Shown here piece by piece: positions 35,570 through 48,100 of a stretch of 64,000 nucleotides of DNA (its first letter is position 1; every line of letters begins with the position of its first letter). Made by a program: the position numbers and the translations under genes. The DNA lies in contig JAODTK010005531.1 in the NCBI GenBank assembly GCA_026419785.1, positions 62,001 to 126,000 of the forward strand, written 5' to 3'. The stretch comes from Sclerodactyla briareus. Lineage: Eukaryota; Echinodermata; Holothuroidea; Dendrochirotida; Sclerodactylidae. The notes beneath the pieces were generated by a model, which saw only the letters and a program-made list of their open reading frames with translations, was not told the DNA's origin and did not search any database.

Positions 35570-35669
35570 TAGTTGCAATGTAAATGTTTCTAAGACAGAC
35601 AACTTCCATCGGCTCCAGTTTTAGTTTTCTCTCAGCTGCTCCAAGTTTTGTGAACAATTCACGGCCTTT
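35570..35669 (-). CDS. Candidate exon of large minus-strand gene: helical segment
   Basis: A 100-bp exon with strong acceptor gcttgttttgcag and a weaker donor (a|gtgata). It reads KGRELFTKLGAAERKLKLEP then MEVVCLRNIYIAT with no stop, amphipathic and helical in character. The preceding candidate exon (36603-36917) is 0.9 kb upstream on the same strand. The codon phase into the last exon does not fit without an additional one-base correction, so either an exon or a base is missing. Confidence 0.5.
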
Positions 35670-35899
35670 CTGCAAAACAAGCGGAAAGATCATTCATTCA
35701 TCATTTCTGTAATCGAATATGAATATTAGTGCAATAAACAGAGTTCATTGCAGGTACAACAATCAAAATATATACTTGAATGGAGGAGACCAGAAGAAAA
35801 GTTCTAAGACAACTTGTGAAGTCTGGTTCCTGATGACCAGCCACACCTCACGTACCTGCACCAATTCGCACCTGGGTTGAGAGAAAAAAGTGAGAATGA

Positions 35900-36010
35900 A
35901 GTGCCCTGCTGCCCACAACACAACATAAAACACTTCAAAGTGGGTAACAAACCCAAAGCTTTGGATCGCATTCGAGGAGAGCCTTAACCACTCGTTATCT
36001 CAATTCTTGA
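35900..36010 (-). repeat. Weak tRNA-like repeat remnant
   Basis: Minus strand: AACGAGTGGTTAAGGCTCTC (A-box-like) and GGGTTTGTTACCC (B-box-like). Decayed; it lies in an intron. Confidence 0.25.
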
Positions 36011-36602
36011 TTGCATTTATGATAATGATACTGTGTCCAAGGTCACTTGAACTTATACATGGATGCATGCTACAAAAACAGAATACAGAACAGAACTGCA
36101 AGGAAGACTCATCCTAGTGCCACAGAACTCCCACGAATAGAGCCCTAACCCTCGAGGAACAAACAGTGATGAAAATGGTTTCACTCTTAGAATGGCAACG
36201 TTTATATATACAAGAATCGCACTAATCGGGAATCTTTGTCCGACCTGCTACACAGCATGTACACTTGCTGTGATTTGACCTATTAATATGCATTTGTCAA
36301 TTGCATGAGGCACTCCCTAAGCTGCAACACTACACGCCAGGGTGAGTCGCGAGGTGTTTCAAACCATTCTTGAAACTATTGATGACTTGCACTTCCTGCT
36401 CACTTTCCACCAGCAGGCCAATTCCAAGTAAAATGACACACCTAGAGCAGCTTGAAACTGACCATGCAAGAGAAACGGCACAATCGGAATTAACCACAAT
36501 GACCCACCTCTGACTAAGTCATGTCATCGTGAATATGGTGTGCCCAATGCCAGTTTCGACAAGTGCAACCATAGGCATAAAGGAATTACTATCGAAACCT
36601 AC

Positions 36603-36917
36603 CTCTCTTCTTACGACGGTCACAACATAATGATCAACTCCTCCTTTTTTTCATGACAATGGCCTCTCCCCTGACTCTCACGACCCGTCTCATCTTGACG
36701 CCGCTCCAGTCTCTGTATCATCATCGCATCGATTTCATTTCCTCTTCATCCTCATCTTCCGAAGAAGAAGACTCGAGGGGGACGACGAGCCACCCGCGAC
36801 CAGATCCTGCTGGTGGTGGTCGGGCTGAGGGGGCTGATGATGGGCCTTGGGATTGGTCGATATGTCAAGCTGCTGTTTCACTGGGGTTGGTGGCTGGAGA
36901 CTGTGATATTTCTTGTT
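36603..36917 (-). CDS. Candidate exon of large minus-strand gene: Gln/Pro-rich then acidic
   Basis: Very good splice sites: acceptor cgctcctcatctgccag and donor agagag|gtaggt. It begins NKKYHSLQPPTPVKQQLDIS, continues through a His/Gln/Pro-rich stretch, then (after a frame change) SSSSEDEDEEEMKSM, then MIQRLERRQDETGRE and, after another change, HYVVTVVRRE at the donor. At least three one-base errors are needed to read it through, consistent with the general noise of the window. It starts in phase 0, as required by the upstream exon at 38686-38777. Disordered, probably nuclear or cytoskeletal; function unknown. Confidence 0.5.
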
Positions 36918-37872
36918 CTGGCAGATGAGGAGCGACAATTGGTCAACAATAGGGTTGCGCGTCTACCTTATAATTTTTGGGACCGGTAACTTACCGATGC
37001 CCTGGCACCGTTATCGGTGCTGGCCCGTATTCGCGCTAGCCTAAAATTACTGCTAGCGATCGTTAACACAGACTACTACAGCTTGCATCCTTGCAGCCTC
37101 ACTGTATGGGGCAAAATCTATTTGCAGCAATGTTCTTCTTTCCTACATCCGTTTGTCATGTAAAAAATTGCCCCCAAAAAGATTATTGTGTGTGATCAAA
37201 TGAATGTTTTCATATTTCTGTTTTCATCGAAATAAGGCTGAAAGAATTTATGACTATGTACGGTAGGGCAAACAGCAAATGCATGTGACCACTGTCGTGC
37301 TGATAGTACTAGTTCGACAGGCAGAAATACATGTACAACTAACTAAATTCTTCCATACGTATGTGGTATGTGAGCCCATCCCCCGCAGAAACGGTCGCTA
37401 GTGCAATTGCCAGTAGCCCTAAAAACGTCACTGGTTATTTTAGCTCAAGACAAGCGATCCGCCAAAAAAAGTGGGCTCGCCGCCTGGTGCGCGATCGGTG
37501 GTTTCTTTCTCATATTCACTACACTACAACACTATACGACAACCACTACTACTTCATGCAGACCATCGTCATCAACGAACACACATATTTTCACATATAA
37601 CACAGAAAAATTCCCAAAAATGCCTTCAATAACTGACCAATAGGTTTGACTCTTATGACAAAAGTCCCTTAATTGTTTTTTCTCTTCTTCATGAGCCCCC
37701 CCCCCCACTCTTTCTCCATAAATACCAAATTTGAAAAAAGTTTTTATCGCTCTCAACTCACTTCTTTGACCACCAAAATCCACTTGAAATGTTCAAAAAC
37801 CCCTTAGCAGCCCCGGCATCTTTGCCTTTTAAAAATCATTTCTTTCAATTTTCATTGCCTTTTATTTTCCAG

Positions 37873-38004
37873 CAGCCAGACATGCCATCCCCCCTCCCCC
37901 CTCCTGCCAGCAGCAAACACCCTCCCCACCTCCCCCACACACCAACACACTATTCCTCAATTTCTCCTATAGGAAGTGAAGAGCCTCCGACAAGGGTTGA
38001 CTAA
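37873..38004 (+). CDS. Possible plus-strand terminal exon, Pro/His-rich
   Basis: Excellent acceptor (attgccttttattttccag). The frame reads QPDMPSPLPPPASSKHPPHL, PHTPTHYSSISPIG, SEEPPTRVD and stop: 43 codons. It lies on the strand opposite to the large gene, inside a presumed intron. C-rich low complexity can mimic such a frame, so this may be chance. Confidence 0.25.
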   Translation, partial: QPDMPSPLPPPASSKHPPHLPHTPTHYSSISPIGSEEPPTRVD

Positions 38005-38049
38005 AAGTTTGGTTATAGGATTCGCTTAGTGTTCTGATTGAAGGCAGCC

Positions 38050-38240
38050 TTCAATAAATCGGCATAGGTGAAGTACAGCAGTCAGGTGGAGGCCTTAATT
38101 GGGTAAGCCTCAAGGTGGTAATTTCAGAGGTTATGGCTTGAGACCATGTTGTGTTACCTGAGCAAGGTACTCTACTGATTGCTCACGATGAGGGGTTGGA
38201 CTCACTCACTTGTATCGATATAGTTCGCTTTAACACTATA
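38050..38240 (+). repeat. SINE-like repeat
   Basis: Contains 'ggttatggcttgagaccatg' and 'cctgagcaaggtactctactgattgctc', the latter resembling the 'gcaaggcactctac..attgctc' block common in invertebrate tRNA SINEs. No clear head or tail. Confidence 0.3.
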
Positions 38241-38685
38241 TTTACAATACAGGGGCACCAAGTTTCTGTGCCATCATCATGGACTCAATGTTTACAAGAT
38301 TTTCAGGACTGACCTTCCGAAGTGGGGAACACACTAGATAAGTTGATAGTTCAATGAATTCAAACTCACAACCTTTTGATCTGCAGTCCAACTGGGTACT
38401 ACAGAATATTGTGAGATACCCATTTGAGTTCGATGCCATACCCTGAGGATTACACCATCTGTGCATTCACAATCCTCAATATCAGAAAAGACACATCCAA
38501 AAATGTTTACTGCTGCAATGACAAATTGATAAGATGACTCATTTCTCCCACATCAATGTGAAGTCACAAAGATGAATCAGAAACAGTAGATCATAGATCT
38601 TTTTACAAGGCACCAAAATATGACATTTCGGGGAGCATTTTGTCCACTAATGTGTCCACTTGGAAATCCAAAAAATATTACGCAC

Positions 38686-38777
38686 TTTCCCAAGGAATGT
38701 CATCTGGTTTTTATCGGAGCACTCTTGTGGACAAATCAAGTGACCGCCTTGGCACTGGTAGCAAATTCGGTCCACAC
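38686..38777 (-). CDS. Candidate exon of large minus-strand gene: Cys/His-rich, part 2
   Basis: Acceptor gcttttgttcgtcttccag and donor aaa|gtgcgt. It reads VDRICYQCQGGHLICPQECS then DKNQMTFLGK, with C-x2-C-x3-H-x2-C-x3-C spacing, and ends in phase 0, matching the start of the exon at 36603-36917. Together with the exon at 39423-39520 (CSCGTHFSMPTKCDFC) it forms a cluster of nine Cys/His positions suited to binding two zinc ions, in the manner of C1, RING-like or FYVE-like folds. The family is not recognised. Spacing may be altered by base errors. Confidence 0.5.
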
Positions 38778-39422
38778 CTGGAAGACGAACAAAAGCATCA
38801 TTGGAACTGGTCCATCTCCTGATTGTAGCAAGATGAATAGACTATACATAATGAATAAGAATTACATCTATTAGTCCCATTCACGTCAGAGGTTCACACA
38901 CTGAAAATGTGATGATTTTCCTCACAGCTGTGCTTCAGATTAACAGTTAGTCACCCTTTGCGCATTGCGGAAATTTCCACTCATTCAATTGAACAAGATC
39001 TTTGCCCGATAAACGCCAGTGGACAGTCTATTAGGAGTATTTAGAAAGTTTCTCCAACAGAAGTACATGATTTTGATATTCTGATCAATGAAGATGTTTC
39101 TTCCTATCGATAAACATTTCTCTTTTTTTTTTTATCTGTATAATATCCGTGTTTCGTTGTTGAGGGATGACAACTAATAACAGGCATTTCACAAGGACAA
39201 GACTATAAACCTGATCTGAATCGTAACCTATGATGAAACATGTTAGCGTCCATCTTGTTACAGGAGGTGTCAACAAATGAGGTTGTTGTCCTTTTGTTGG
39301 TTCTGAAAGCACGTGTCAAACCTGACAAGGGTGCTTTATTAATGTTTAATAATATAATAGTATCATTATTATTATTATCCAATTATCATCAAATATTAAT
39401 GTATTATTAGGAATAGAAGTAC
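38778..39422. other. Presumed intron
   Basis: Short intron of about 645 bases, AT-rich near 39340-39410; nothing else noted. Confidence 0.35.
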
Positions 39423-39520
39423 CTTTTTCTTGCAGAAATCACACTTGGTTGGCATGGAGAAGTGAGTCCCGCAGGAACACATGAAGTCTCTTCACTCCTT
39501 CACCAATCCCATTCGGCATA
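39423..39520 (-). CDS. Candidate exon of large minus-strand gene: Cys/His-rich, part 1
   Basis: Acceptor tattttcttcttccttcatag and donor aaaaag|gtactt. It reads MPNGIGEGVKR and, after a one-base shift, DFMCSCGTHFSMPTKCDFCK KK. The H-F-x-x-P-T-x-C-x-x-C core is reminiscent of C1 domains (H..F...PT.C..C), but the H-to-C distance is shorter than the family's usual 12 residues. A base missing in the A-run next to the donor would bring it into phase with the next exon. Confidence 0.48.
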
Positions 39521-39839
39521 CTATGAAGGAAGAAGAAAATATATGTAACCTTATATGTAACAACAGTAGAAAACTGCCACTTTCTACGAAGATGTTAATG
39601 TGCCAAAAAAAAAAACAGGTTCAAGCTTTTCAAGACGGCATACCAGAACTAGAAAATGTCGGCGGGTAAACCAGGACGTATAATCCCCGCATCTCTATTC
39701 AAGAAATTTGGTGAACATGAAAAAAGGACAATATTCGTGGAAGAAGGACAGTAAGACTTGTTGCAGCGACAAGGTGTACTGGTAGAATGGGTCATTCCAT
39801 ATGCACTGTGTATAATTGTATGAGGCACACCTAAAGCCC

Positions 39840-42060
39840 TGGACAAGGTGCGTCCCTAAATAAGCACATTATTCAAGATCGACCTTTAACCACATGGCCA
39901 CCGACAGAGGTCAAATTCAGGTCAGAGGTCCACACATGCAGGTCACAATTATATGACAATGGTTAACCATCCAGCCTGCGCAGAGATATCATTCTCCGAT
40001 TTAGCCAATAAACAGTTTTTGAACCCTAAGTGACCTCGAATGACCTTTAATGATATGACAGGATTTATGAAAATGTACCCTCCATGTGATAGATCCCCTC
40101 CTAGGAGCATTTTGCATTTAGATGAACACACCAATGCTCATGCCAAAAAAGTACTCTAAAAATAGTTTGACCCCTAAGTGACATTTTAATGACTTCAATG
40201 AACATGGCGGTTTTTTATGTAAAATGTTACACTCCATGTTATGCATCATCCTAAAAGACATATTGCATCCAATGAACATGTCCAATGTTATTGCGAAAAA
40301 GGTCTAAAATGCACTTTGAAACCTTGTAATTGCCAAAGTAAGTGTCGATTCGAAGCGGGAGTTGTTTCTCTCATAAAGCACATAAAGCTCAATCACATAT
40401 CCAAAATAACCAGTTTTCTTTTTTGGCCCGTAACTCATTAAAATAAGCACATTCATTCAAGAAGATTCGGACCTTTCACCACATGACCACCGGACAGAGA
40501 TCAAATTCAGGTCAGAGGTCAACACTGCAGGTCAACATATATCACAATGGTGAAACCATCCAGCCTTCGCAGATATTCAATTTTCCGATGATAGCCAAAA
40601 AAAACAGTTTTTTGACCATAAGTGACCTCGAATGACCTTTAATGATACGACAGCTTTTATGAGAATTGTTACTCTCCAGTGATACATCCCTCCGGGAGCA
40701 TTTGCATTTGATGAACACACCCAGTGCTGTATTACCGAAAAAAGTACTAAAATCAGTTTTTGACCCCCAAAGTGACCTTTAATGACATTCACTGACATGG
40801 CGGTTTTGAAAATTGTACACCCATGATACATCAACTCCTAGAGGCATATTGCTTTCAAATGAACACGCTTAATGTTATTGCAAAAAGGTATAAATTGAAC
40901 TTTGACCCTGTAAATACCAAAGTAATGTGTCCGATCGAAGCGGGAGGTGTTCCTCCATAAAGGCAACACAAAAAATCTATCAAATATACAAAAATAACCC
41001 AGTTTCCTATTTTTTTTGCCAGTAACTCTAAAAAGCACATGATTCAAGATTTGACCTTTAACCACAGACCACCCAAAAGAGGTCAAATTAGGTCAGAGGT
41101 GGGCACAAACAGGCAGGTCAACAATTATATCACAATGGTGAACCATCAGCCTTCGCAGCTATTACATCTAGATTATAGCCAAAAAAACAGTTTTGACCCT
41201 ACGTGACCGCCGAATGACTTTCATGATATGACAGTTTATGCGAAGGTACTCTCCCATTGATACATTCCACTCCTAGGAGCATTTTGCATTCTATGAACAA
41301 CACCCAGTGCTATTGCCGGAAAAAGTACTAAAATCAGTTTTGGACCCCTAAGTGACCTTTAATGACCTTCAAGGACATTGCGGTTGTGAGAACATTGTTA
41401 CACTCCATGTGATGCATCCACTCCTAGAAGGAATATTGCATTCAATGAACTGCAAGTATTGCGAAAAAAGGGATAAAAATTGAAACTTGAACACTGTAAC
41501 TACCAAAGTAATTTTCTGAGTGACGATAGAAGCGGGAGTTGTTTCCCTCCATAAAGCACACAAAGCTCTATCACATATCCAAAACTAACCGTTTCTACTT
41601 GTTTTGCCCGTAACTCCTTAATAAGCACATTTATTAAAGATTCGACCCTTGAACCACAGGACCACCCGACAGAGTGTCAACACAGGTAAGAGGTCACACA
41701 CATGCAGTTAAACAATTATATCACATGGTGAACATCAAGCTTAGCAGATATTCAATTCTCCGATTTATAGCCAAAAAACAGTTTTTGACCCCTAGTGACC
41801 CCGAATGACTTTAAGATATGACATTTTTAAATTTTTTTACTCTCCATGTGATACATCCACTCTAGGAGCATTTTGCATCTGATGAACACAACCAGTGCTA
41901 TTGACAAACAAGTACTAAAAATCAGTTTTCGACCCCTAAGTGACCTTTAATGACCTTCAATGACATGCGGTTTTTTATATGAAAATGTTACACTCCATGT
42001 GATGATCCATCCTAGAAAGCATATTGGGGCCCCATTCCAATGAACATGTCCGATGTAATT
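39840..42060. repeat. Tandem array, about 590-bp unit, about four copies
   Basis: The phrase 'caaaaaacagtttttgacccctaagtgacct' recurs at about 40010, 40605, 41190 and 41775. Each unit also has 'cctttaaccaca..gaccacc..agaggtcaaattcaggtcagaggtc' and 'actcctaggagcattttgcat'. Units are rich in TGACCT/AGGTCA half-sites. Many single-base gaps distinguish the copies. Confidence 0.65.
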
Positions 42061-42062
42061 GC

Positions 42063-42780
42063 GGAAAAAAAGTATTAAACTCATATTTTGACTGATCAGG
42101 ACAACTAATATGCAAATGTTTCCACAATTTACCCTCAGTGATCTTGATGCTATTGATAAGTTTATCAGGACTGGTAGTAGGTCCTCACAAGGTTTCGTCA
42201 AAATCCCCAAAAGTTGAGAAAATTATTGCAGTAATAATTCTATTATGCTAAGAAATGTAAATTAAAACACCATGATGACCTTCAGTGATTTCAAACGCAA
42301 TTGAATAAATTTATCGGGAATGTTAGAAGGTCCTACTCACCAAGTTTCGGAGCATCCAACGAAGTTTATAAATTTGCTAATTGCTAATTGAGGCCACCAA
42401 CTTTTATGCAAAATTAGTTCAGCAAGATGACCTCCAGTACCTTGGCCACATTAGGAAAATTCTCGGCACTTGATAGTTGGCCCTATTCACCAAGTTTCAT
42501 GAAATACAATGAAGTTTGAAATATCCACATACATTCTTGCTATAATTGGCTATGGCTAAAGGAAATGCAAAACTTGACCTCGGATGACCTTGAAAATTGT
42601 CACCAGTTTTCGGCTCAACAACTACCCACAACAACCACGTTCTGTAAAGCACAAATTTGAAATTTTTGCGAAAAACCCGCGAAATAGAGGGCAACCAATA
42701 TACCAATATAGCCCATTTCGAACTTACCGAGATATTACTCATACGGTTTAAGGTTGTACCAAGTTTTTGTTTTGGTCAAT
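42063..42780. repeat. Periodic 'caccaagtttcatgaaatccaa' repeat
   Basis: Repeats of about 120-140 bases with the words 'gaccttcagtgat', 'atcgggactgttag..ggtcc', 'caccaagtttcgt.aaatccaa.gaagttt' and 'tttgc'. The same family occurs at 46300-47060, 48960-49160, 51830-52500, 61030-61300 and 62265-62560. Confidence 0.5.
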
Positions 42781-42825
42781 GGAATAAAGTGTTATTTTAA
42801 AGATGAGGCGCTACGCCTGGAAGTT

Positions 42826-42912
42826 TCCGGCAGCGGCGGAGGGCGGCGGATGGCGGGCTGGCGGGCGGAGCCGGCGGCGGCGGCGGCGGGAGGAGACGGG
42901 GCGCCACGGCCA
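42826..42912. repeat. GGC-rich block at the right end of the long element
   Basis: CGG/GGC triplets with interruptions (ggcggagggcggcggatggcgggc..). Its counterpart is at 52548-52642. Extremely GC-rich against an AT-rich background. Confidence 0.75.
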
Positions 42913-43280
42913 AAACCAGAATATTCCACGAACACTGACCGTGTTGCGGGGATATAATGAAGGAATTTGGCAGGGGACTAATTGTTCAAAGACAGATTCA
43001 ATTTGGGCAATATCTTTTATGTGTTTTATGTGTGATTGCTCTAGGGTGACCTGCATGGTGACATTGACAAAACAAAAATGAAACTAAAGGTAAACCATAC
43101 CCACCAGGTTTCATATGTGTTCCGTCCCCAGTAAAATGGGAAAGGAAAAACCTATTATAACAGAATGTCGTTGTGATTGTAACAAAGGGGGAGACAATAC
43201 AGCTCATGCCAAAAGTCAATGTAAATTTACCTTTAGCAAACTATGAATCCATGATAGAAAACAAGAGAACCAATGGGCTG

Positions 43281-43440
43281 TAGCTCAAACTCAAAGAATG
43301 CTCATATTTCACTTCAAGAATGATCAACAAGGAGCATATGCGTACGGAACTTTCCGTGAATGCTGTTTGATATTTGTTTTTTGACCTATCCTCGATGTGG
43401 TCAAGGATTGTTATTTCTCACCTCAGACTCATACACACCT
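43281..43440. repeat. Left end of a TAGCTCAAAC-family element
   Basis: Begins tagctcaaac at 43281-43290 preceded by 'accaatgggctg', as at 61320. The right end is missing. Confidence 0.4.
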
Positions 43441-45150
43441 GAGTTTATAGAAAAACCAGAAAGCAAAAGGTAGTGATCCTTGACTCTCCTGACAACCTAT
43501 AGCAGACACAAGGACAAAGCGGGAGATGTACAGGTGTATGACCCTTGTATGACCTCTGACCTGACCCCAAAACAATAGGGAGTTATTACTCATATGGGGA
43601 ACACACCTACCAAGTATGAACTTCATCCATCCAGGTGGGGTCGAGTTATGGTTAAAGCCAAAAATTGGCAAATTATTGACGTTTTCACAAATTTTCTATT
43701 TTGACCAAATTCACCTCCGGACCATTCCAAAAAGAAATAGGGTTTCTGTACCCCCATAGAAAGCGACACACCAAAATTGGACCGATCAGACCAACCATCT
43801 GGACCGTGGGTTTAACAGGTTTTCAGACTTTGACTGCTAGTGACCTCAGATGACCTCTGACCTGCCCAAAAACAATAGGGTTCATGTAATCATCATGGGA
43901 AACAACACATGCAAGTATGAGCTTCATCATCCAGGTGGGGTCGAGTTATCGTGTTCACAAGCAAAATGGCCCCAAATTATGGACTTTTTCACAACTTTTC
44001 TATTTTGGGACAAGATTCACCCCGACCTATACCAAAAACAATAGGGTTCCTGTACTCCCCATAAGGAAAGCGACACACAAAAAATTTGGACCCGATCAGA
44101 CAACCATTTCGGGACTTATAGTGTTCACACGGTTTTCAGACTTTGACCTCTAGTGACCTCAGATGACCTCTACCTGACCCCAAAACAATAGGGTTCATGT
44201 ACTTATCATGGGGAAAACACACATGCCAAGTATTTGAGCTTAATCCATCCAGGTGGGGTCGAGTATCGTGTTAACAAGACAAAAGTGGCCAAACATTATT
44301 GACTTTTCACAAATTTCTAGTTTTGACCCAAATTCACCTCCCGACCTATACAAAAACAATAGGGTCCTGTAATCTAACATAGAAGGCTTACACCAAATTG
44401 AACCCGACAGACGAAACCATTCTGGACGTATTCGTTGTTCACAAGGTTTCAGACTTTGACCTTGGTGACCTCAGATGACCTCGACCTGACCCAATACGAT
44501 AGGTTCATTACTCATTATGGGGAACACACTACCAGTTATGAACTTCATTCAATCCATGCGGGGTCGAGAGTTATCGGTTTACAAGACAAAATTAGTCAAA
44601 TTATCGAGTTTTCACAAATTCTCTATTTTGACAAAATTCACCCTGACACTACCAAAAATAGGGTCCTGTACTCCCATAAGAAGCTACACACCAAAGTTGA
44701 CCCGATCAGACCAAACATTCTGTACTTTACCTGTTCACAAGGTTTTCAGACTTGACCTTGGTGACCTCAAATGACCTCTGACCTGACCCAAAAAAAGAGG
44801 GTTCATGGACTCATCATGGGTACACACACACCAAGTATGAGCTTCATCCATCCAGGTGGGGTCGAGTATCGTGTTTCACAAGCCCAAAATTGGCCAAATT
44901 TTGATTTTCCACAAATTTTCTATTTTGACCAAAAGTCACCCAGACCTAAACCAAAGACAATAGGGTTACTGTTTCCCATAAGAAAGCTACACACCAAAAA
45001 TTTGAACCGATAAGGACCAACCATTCTGGAATTAATTGTGTTCACAAGGTTTTCAGACTTTGACCTCTGGTGACCCTCAGATGACCTCGACATGACCCCA
45101 AAACAATTAGGGTCATGTAACTCATCATGGGGAACCACACATGCCAAGTA
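43440..45150. repeat. Tandem array, about 305-bp unit, 5-6 copies (array 1)
   Basis: The marker 'ttttcagactttgacc' lies at about 43821, 44133, 44447, 44743 and 45051, a spacing of 296-314. Each unit holds 'gacctctagtgacctcagatgacctctgacctgacccc', 'aaaacaatagggttcatgtactcatcatgggg', 'catccatccaggtggggtcgagttatcgtgtt' and 'ctgtactccc.ataagaaagctacacaccaaa'. The same unit forms array 2 at 62640-63790. Confidence 0.75.
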
Positions 45151-48100
45151 TAATAAGTATATGATATAGTAGCTTAGGCCCTAATAATATACTGCTGTAA
45201 TGATTAGGCTAACGTACTTCCTGCCAAGTCTGCGTCATCGCAGACATAATGATCGAGGCTAAAATAGAAATACTTCAAATATTCCGATTTTGCATAGCTC
45301 TACTTCAAGATAGGTGTAAGATTTCGAGGTATTTGACCCAATGTTTGTAATTCACGATCTCAGCTTCCATACAATCAAGTGCAAGGTGATACTATAGTAT
45401 ATTGACTTACACTGCAGGCTAGCCAAGGGAAGGCCACATGTGTAGGTTGGTTGTGGTGGATGTACGATTTTGCACAAGGCCCAAGCTAAATCTAAAGTAT
45501 TCAAACTATTTACATGTGATGGGATTCATGCTGGACTTGCTTGGGAGAGATGAAGATCACATTCAGGGGTGGGGACGTTTGGCTGGTTTGGGAATTGGTC
45601 ATAGCTCGAGATAAGTGATGATACAGCGCTAACCATAGGCCTAAATTGTTTTGGGTCCGTTGCCAATGTCGCCGTCACAGAGGGTGTATAGAGTGGTATG
45701 GAGTGTGGTGCTGAGGGCTGATTTTTTTTTTAAGGGGGCGGGTAGGATTGAAAGTTATACTCATAGGCCTAATGACTTCCTGACAATGCATTCCTGCTGT
45801 AGTGCTGTTGTTTAATAATTGGAGAAAAACAATCATGCATACAGTTGTTCATCCAAACCGGGCTTGTGTTTGTCTTCTACCCTTTCTGAAAATATAACTT
45901 GAAAATGCGACGGCATTGCATTATTGTTGCTGACAGCACTCACAAATTCTCGAATCCCCCCACTTTTGTCAGATCCCCCCCCCCAAATTTTTCTTGAAGG
46001 GGGGAATTTCCCCCCCAAAATCATAAATCCTTAGCGCCAACACGTCAGAAAGATGTTTTCAGGGTACAAGGGATCACCCCCAGTGTCCCACTGATTTGCA
46101 ACGATCAATTTTGTGCTATTAGTCACAATGCAAACCAATTAACACCCAACGCATTCCATCTAGCTCCCAAGATTTTTGGTATTAGCATTTAATGGAAGCA
46201 GCTTAATAACCAAGTGAACATTTCAATTCATTGACTGGTTTCATGTCTACCGAAGTCCGAAGGAGTACAGGTTATGTAGAAATATGACTGAAATTGTCCT
46301 GCTTATTGCAAATTAGACCCACAATATATTCAAACTTCCATCGACCCATTTTTCTCATTTAAAAATATATGTCAGGACCAATTGTGGACCCACATCTTCT
46401 GGGAATCCACCAACTTGCATTACATGAATGACGCAAATTATAATTTGGAACTAAATTGAACTGAAGGTAACCATACTGCATCAAGCTTCATAGAATCTAA
46501 CAACTTTGAAATTTGGAATGACTAATGCCAAATAGACTAACTGGGAATACCTGCCATTCTCATTCGAAATGTTGGAAGGTAGGCTAATCATCACCTACAA
46601 ATTTTTCTTGGAATCGGGCACGTTAGCATTCCGCACAAATTATGCAATTAAGCAGTTGAATCTCCATTGACCTGAATCTCTGTTAAAAATTTTCGGGACT
46701 GGATTTAGACGATATTCACTGTCAAGTTTGAGGTAAATCTTACAAACCTTGAAATTTCACATAAATTATCATATTATACATCTCACTTAGCCCTTTTTTA
46801 ACGCGTAAATCTAATCAGTTCCTCGGACCTCTACTTCATCCATGTGTCCAAACCAAGTCACCATCATAGCAGTTTACGTTAATTCTGTAATGCCTTGCTA
46901 ACCAGACTAAACAATGAATATTATAAAATGGCCAACTTAACCCTTCTTTACGTGAGTTTTTCGCACAAGAACTAGTCAGATCGTATTTACCCAACCCTGA
47001 TATATTACTACATACAAGATTTCGTCAAATTGGCCTCACACCGTTTCAGTAAAATCCTTGTCAGTTCAGGCGAACAAAACGCATTATTTGCATATTGTAA
47101 CTGTAACTCTCCTGTGCACGTTGGTGTATTAATTAGTGTTACACATGGTCGGGATTGAGCCTAGGAGTAGTCAGACTCAATCTCAACGCTCCTTCTTAGC
47201 CCAATTTTGTCTCCCTGACTCTCCAATGGAGTGCGGTTGCAAACTTTCGCTACACAAGTTACACCGAAAACAGTGGGTACATGCCCACGGGGATAATGCC
47301 ACCCCAAGGCCATCGGTTCCTGCTTCCATCCCATAGCTACGTGACTGTCGCCGGGGCAAATCCTTCACGGCAACCTTTTTCTGGGCCTAGTAAATTTTCT
47401 TTCCAGGCAAAATCTATTTGTTGGTGAATTAATGAGAAAATAAATGGTAATCTCCATGCTCTTTAATTCCACAAGGTATCCAGCATTAGCCTAGCTACTT
47501 AGGCTAACTTGCTATGATTTCGACAGGGACCACACTTAGCCTAGAGCAGAAAAGTGACCATCTGAAGATAACCTTGCAATAACATATCGTGCTTTTTGTG
47601 AAATTTGTTTCTTAATCAACCCCATCTCCAGGCCCTGTTTTCAGTATCTGAGATGATTGTTCCAAATGTTTTCAGAATCGCAGATTTTACGTTATCGGAG
47701 CTAGCTATGTGCTTGTGCCGTAGTAATCGTAATACTTAGGCGAGGCCTAGTACTTAACATATTATATAGGCTTACACCGTCAACGCTACGAATAGAAACC
47801 CTCTGCCTCAAACCTTCGCTGCAATTGCTCCAAAATCCTTCGTTTCATACAAGATCTATTGCCTCCCGATCTTCCATGGCGACATTCCTGAATTATCTCT
47901 AATATTTATCTCTGTACAACACATCTCAGTATTAGAAGGAGTATTCCATGATTATCCCGTGGAACGAGAACAATCAGAGTCACTTTTGAGTGACTGGCTG
48001 CGCGAATCGCTCGCTCCGGACGTGTACGTACGTCGGTAGTGCACTGTACAGTATAGTATGGTTCGTTCTTTCTAAGTGGGGAGTCTTTGGTACTTCCCAA

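Larger units (their letters stand above)
36918..38685. other. Presumed intron; also a possible plus-strand exon and a SINE-like piece
   Basis: Apart from the separately listed items at 37873-38004 and 38050-38240 no exon is seen. On the minus strand near 38330-38430 another tRNA-like stretch occurs (accCAGTTGGactgcag .. GTGAGTTTGAATTC). Confidence 0.3.
39640..42960. mobile_element. Large repeat element, long copy (related to 51120-52700)
   Basis: Matches 51120-52700 at both ends and in between. The left edge is 'gcgggtaaac..gacgtat..tccccgcatctc..aatttggtgaa' and the right edge is a GGC-rich block, then 'cacggccaaaacca..ata..cgaacactgac.gtgttgcggggatat'. The tips contain the inverted words tccccgca and tgcgggga. 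This copy is longer because its internal part (39840-42060) is expanded into about four tandem units of about 590 bp. No coding capacity is seen. The class is uncertain: a non-autonomous DNA transposon or Helitron-like element is possible. It lies in an intron of the minus-strand gene. Confidence 0.5.

Noticed and set aside
35570-35669. Resemblance of the helical exon to nuclear receptor ligand-binding domain helices (KLxLxxxExxCLxxI)
   Set aside because: No DNA-binding domain or other receptor motif in neighbouring exons, and the following exon does not fit a receptor. The likeness is too short to use.
47183-47368. Cys-rich minus frame (CTHCFRCNLC) as a further exon of the large gene
   Set aside because: No good acceptor or donor flanks it, and alternative frames are equally open.
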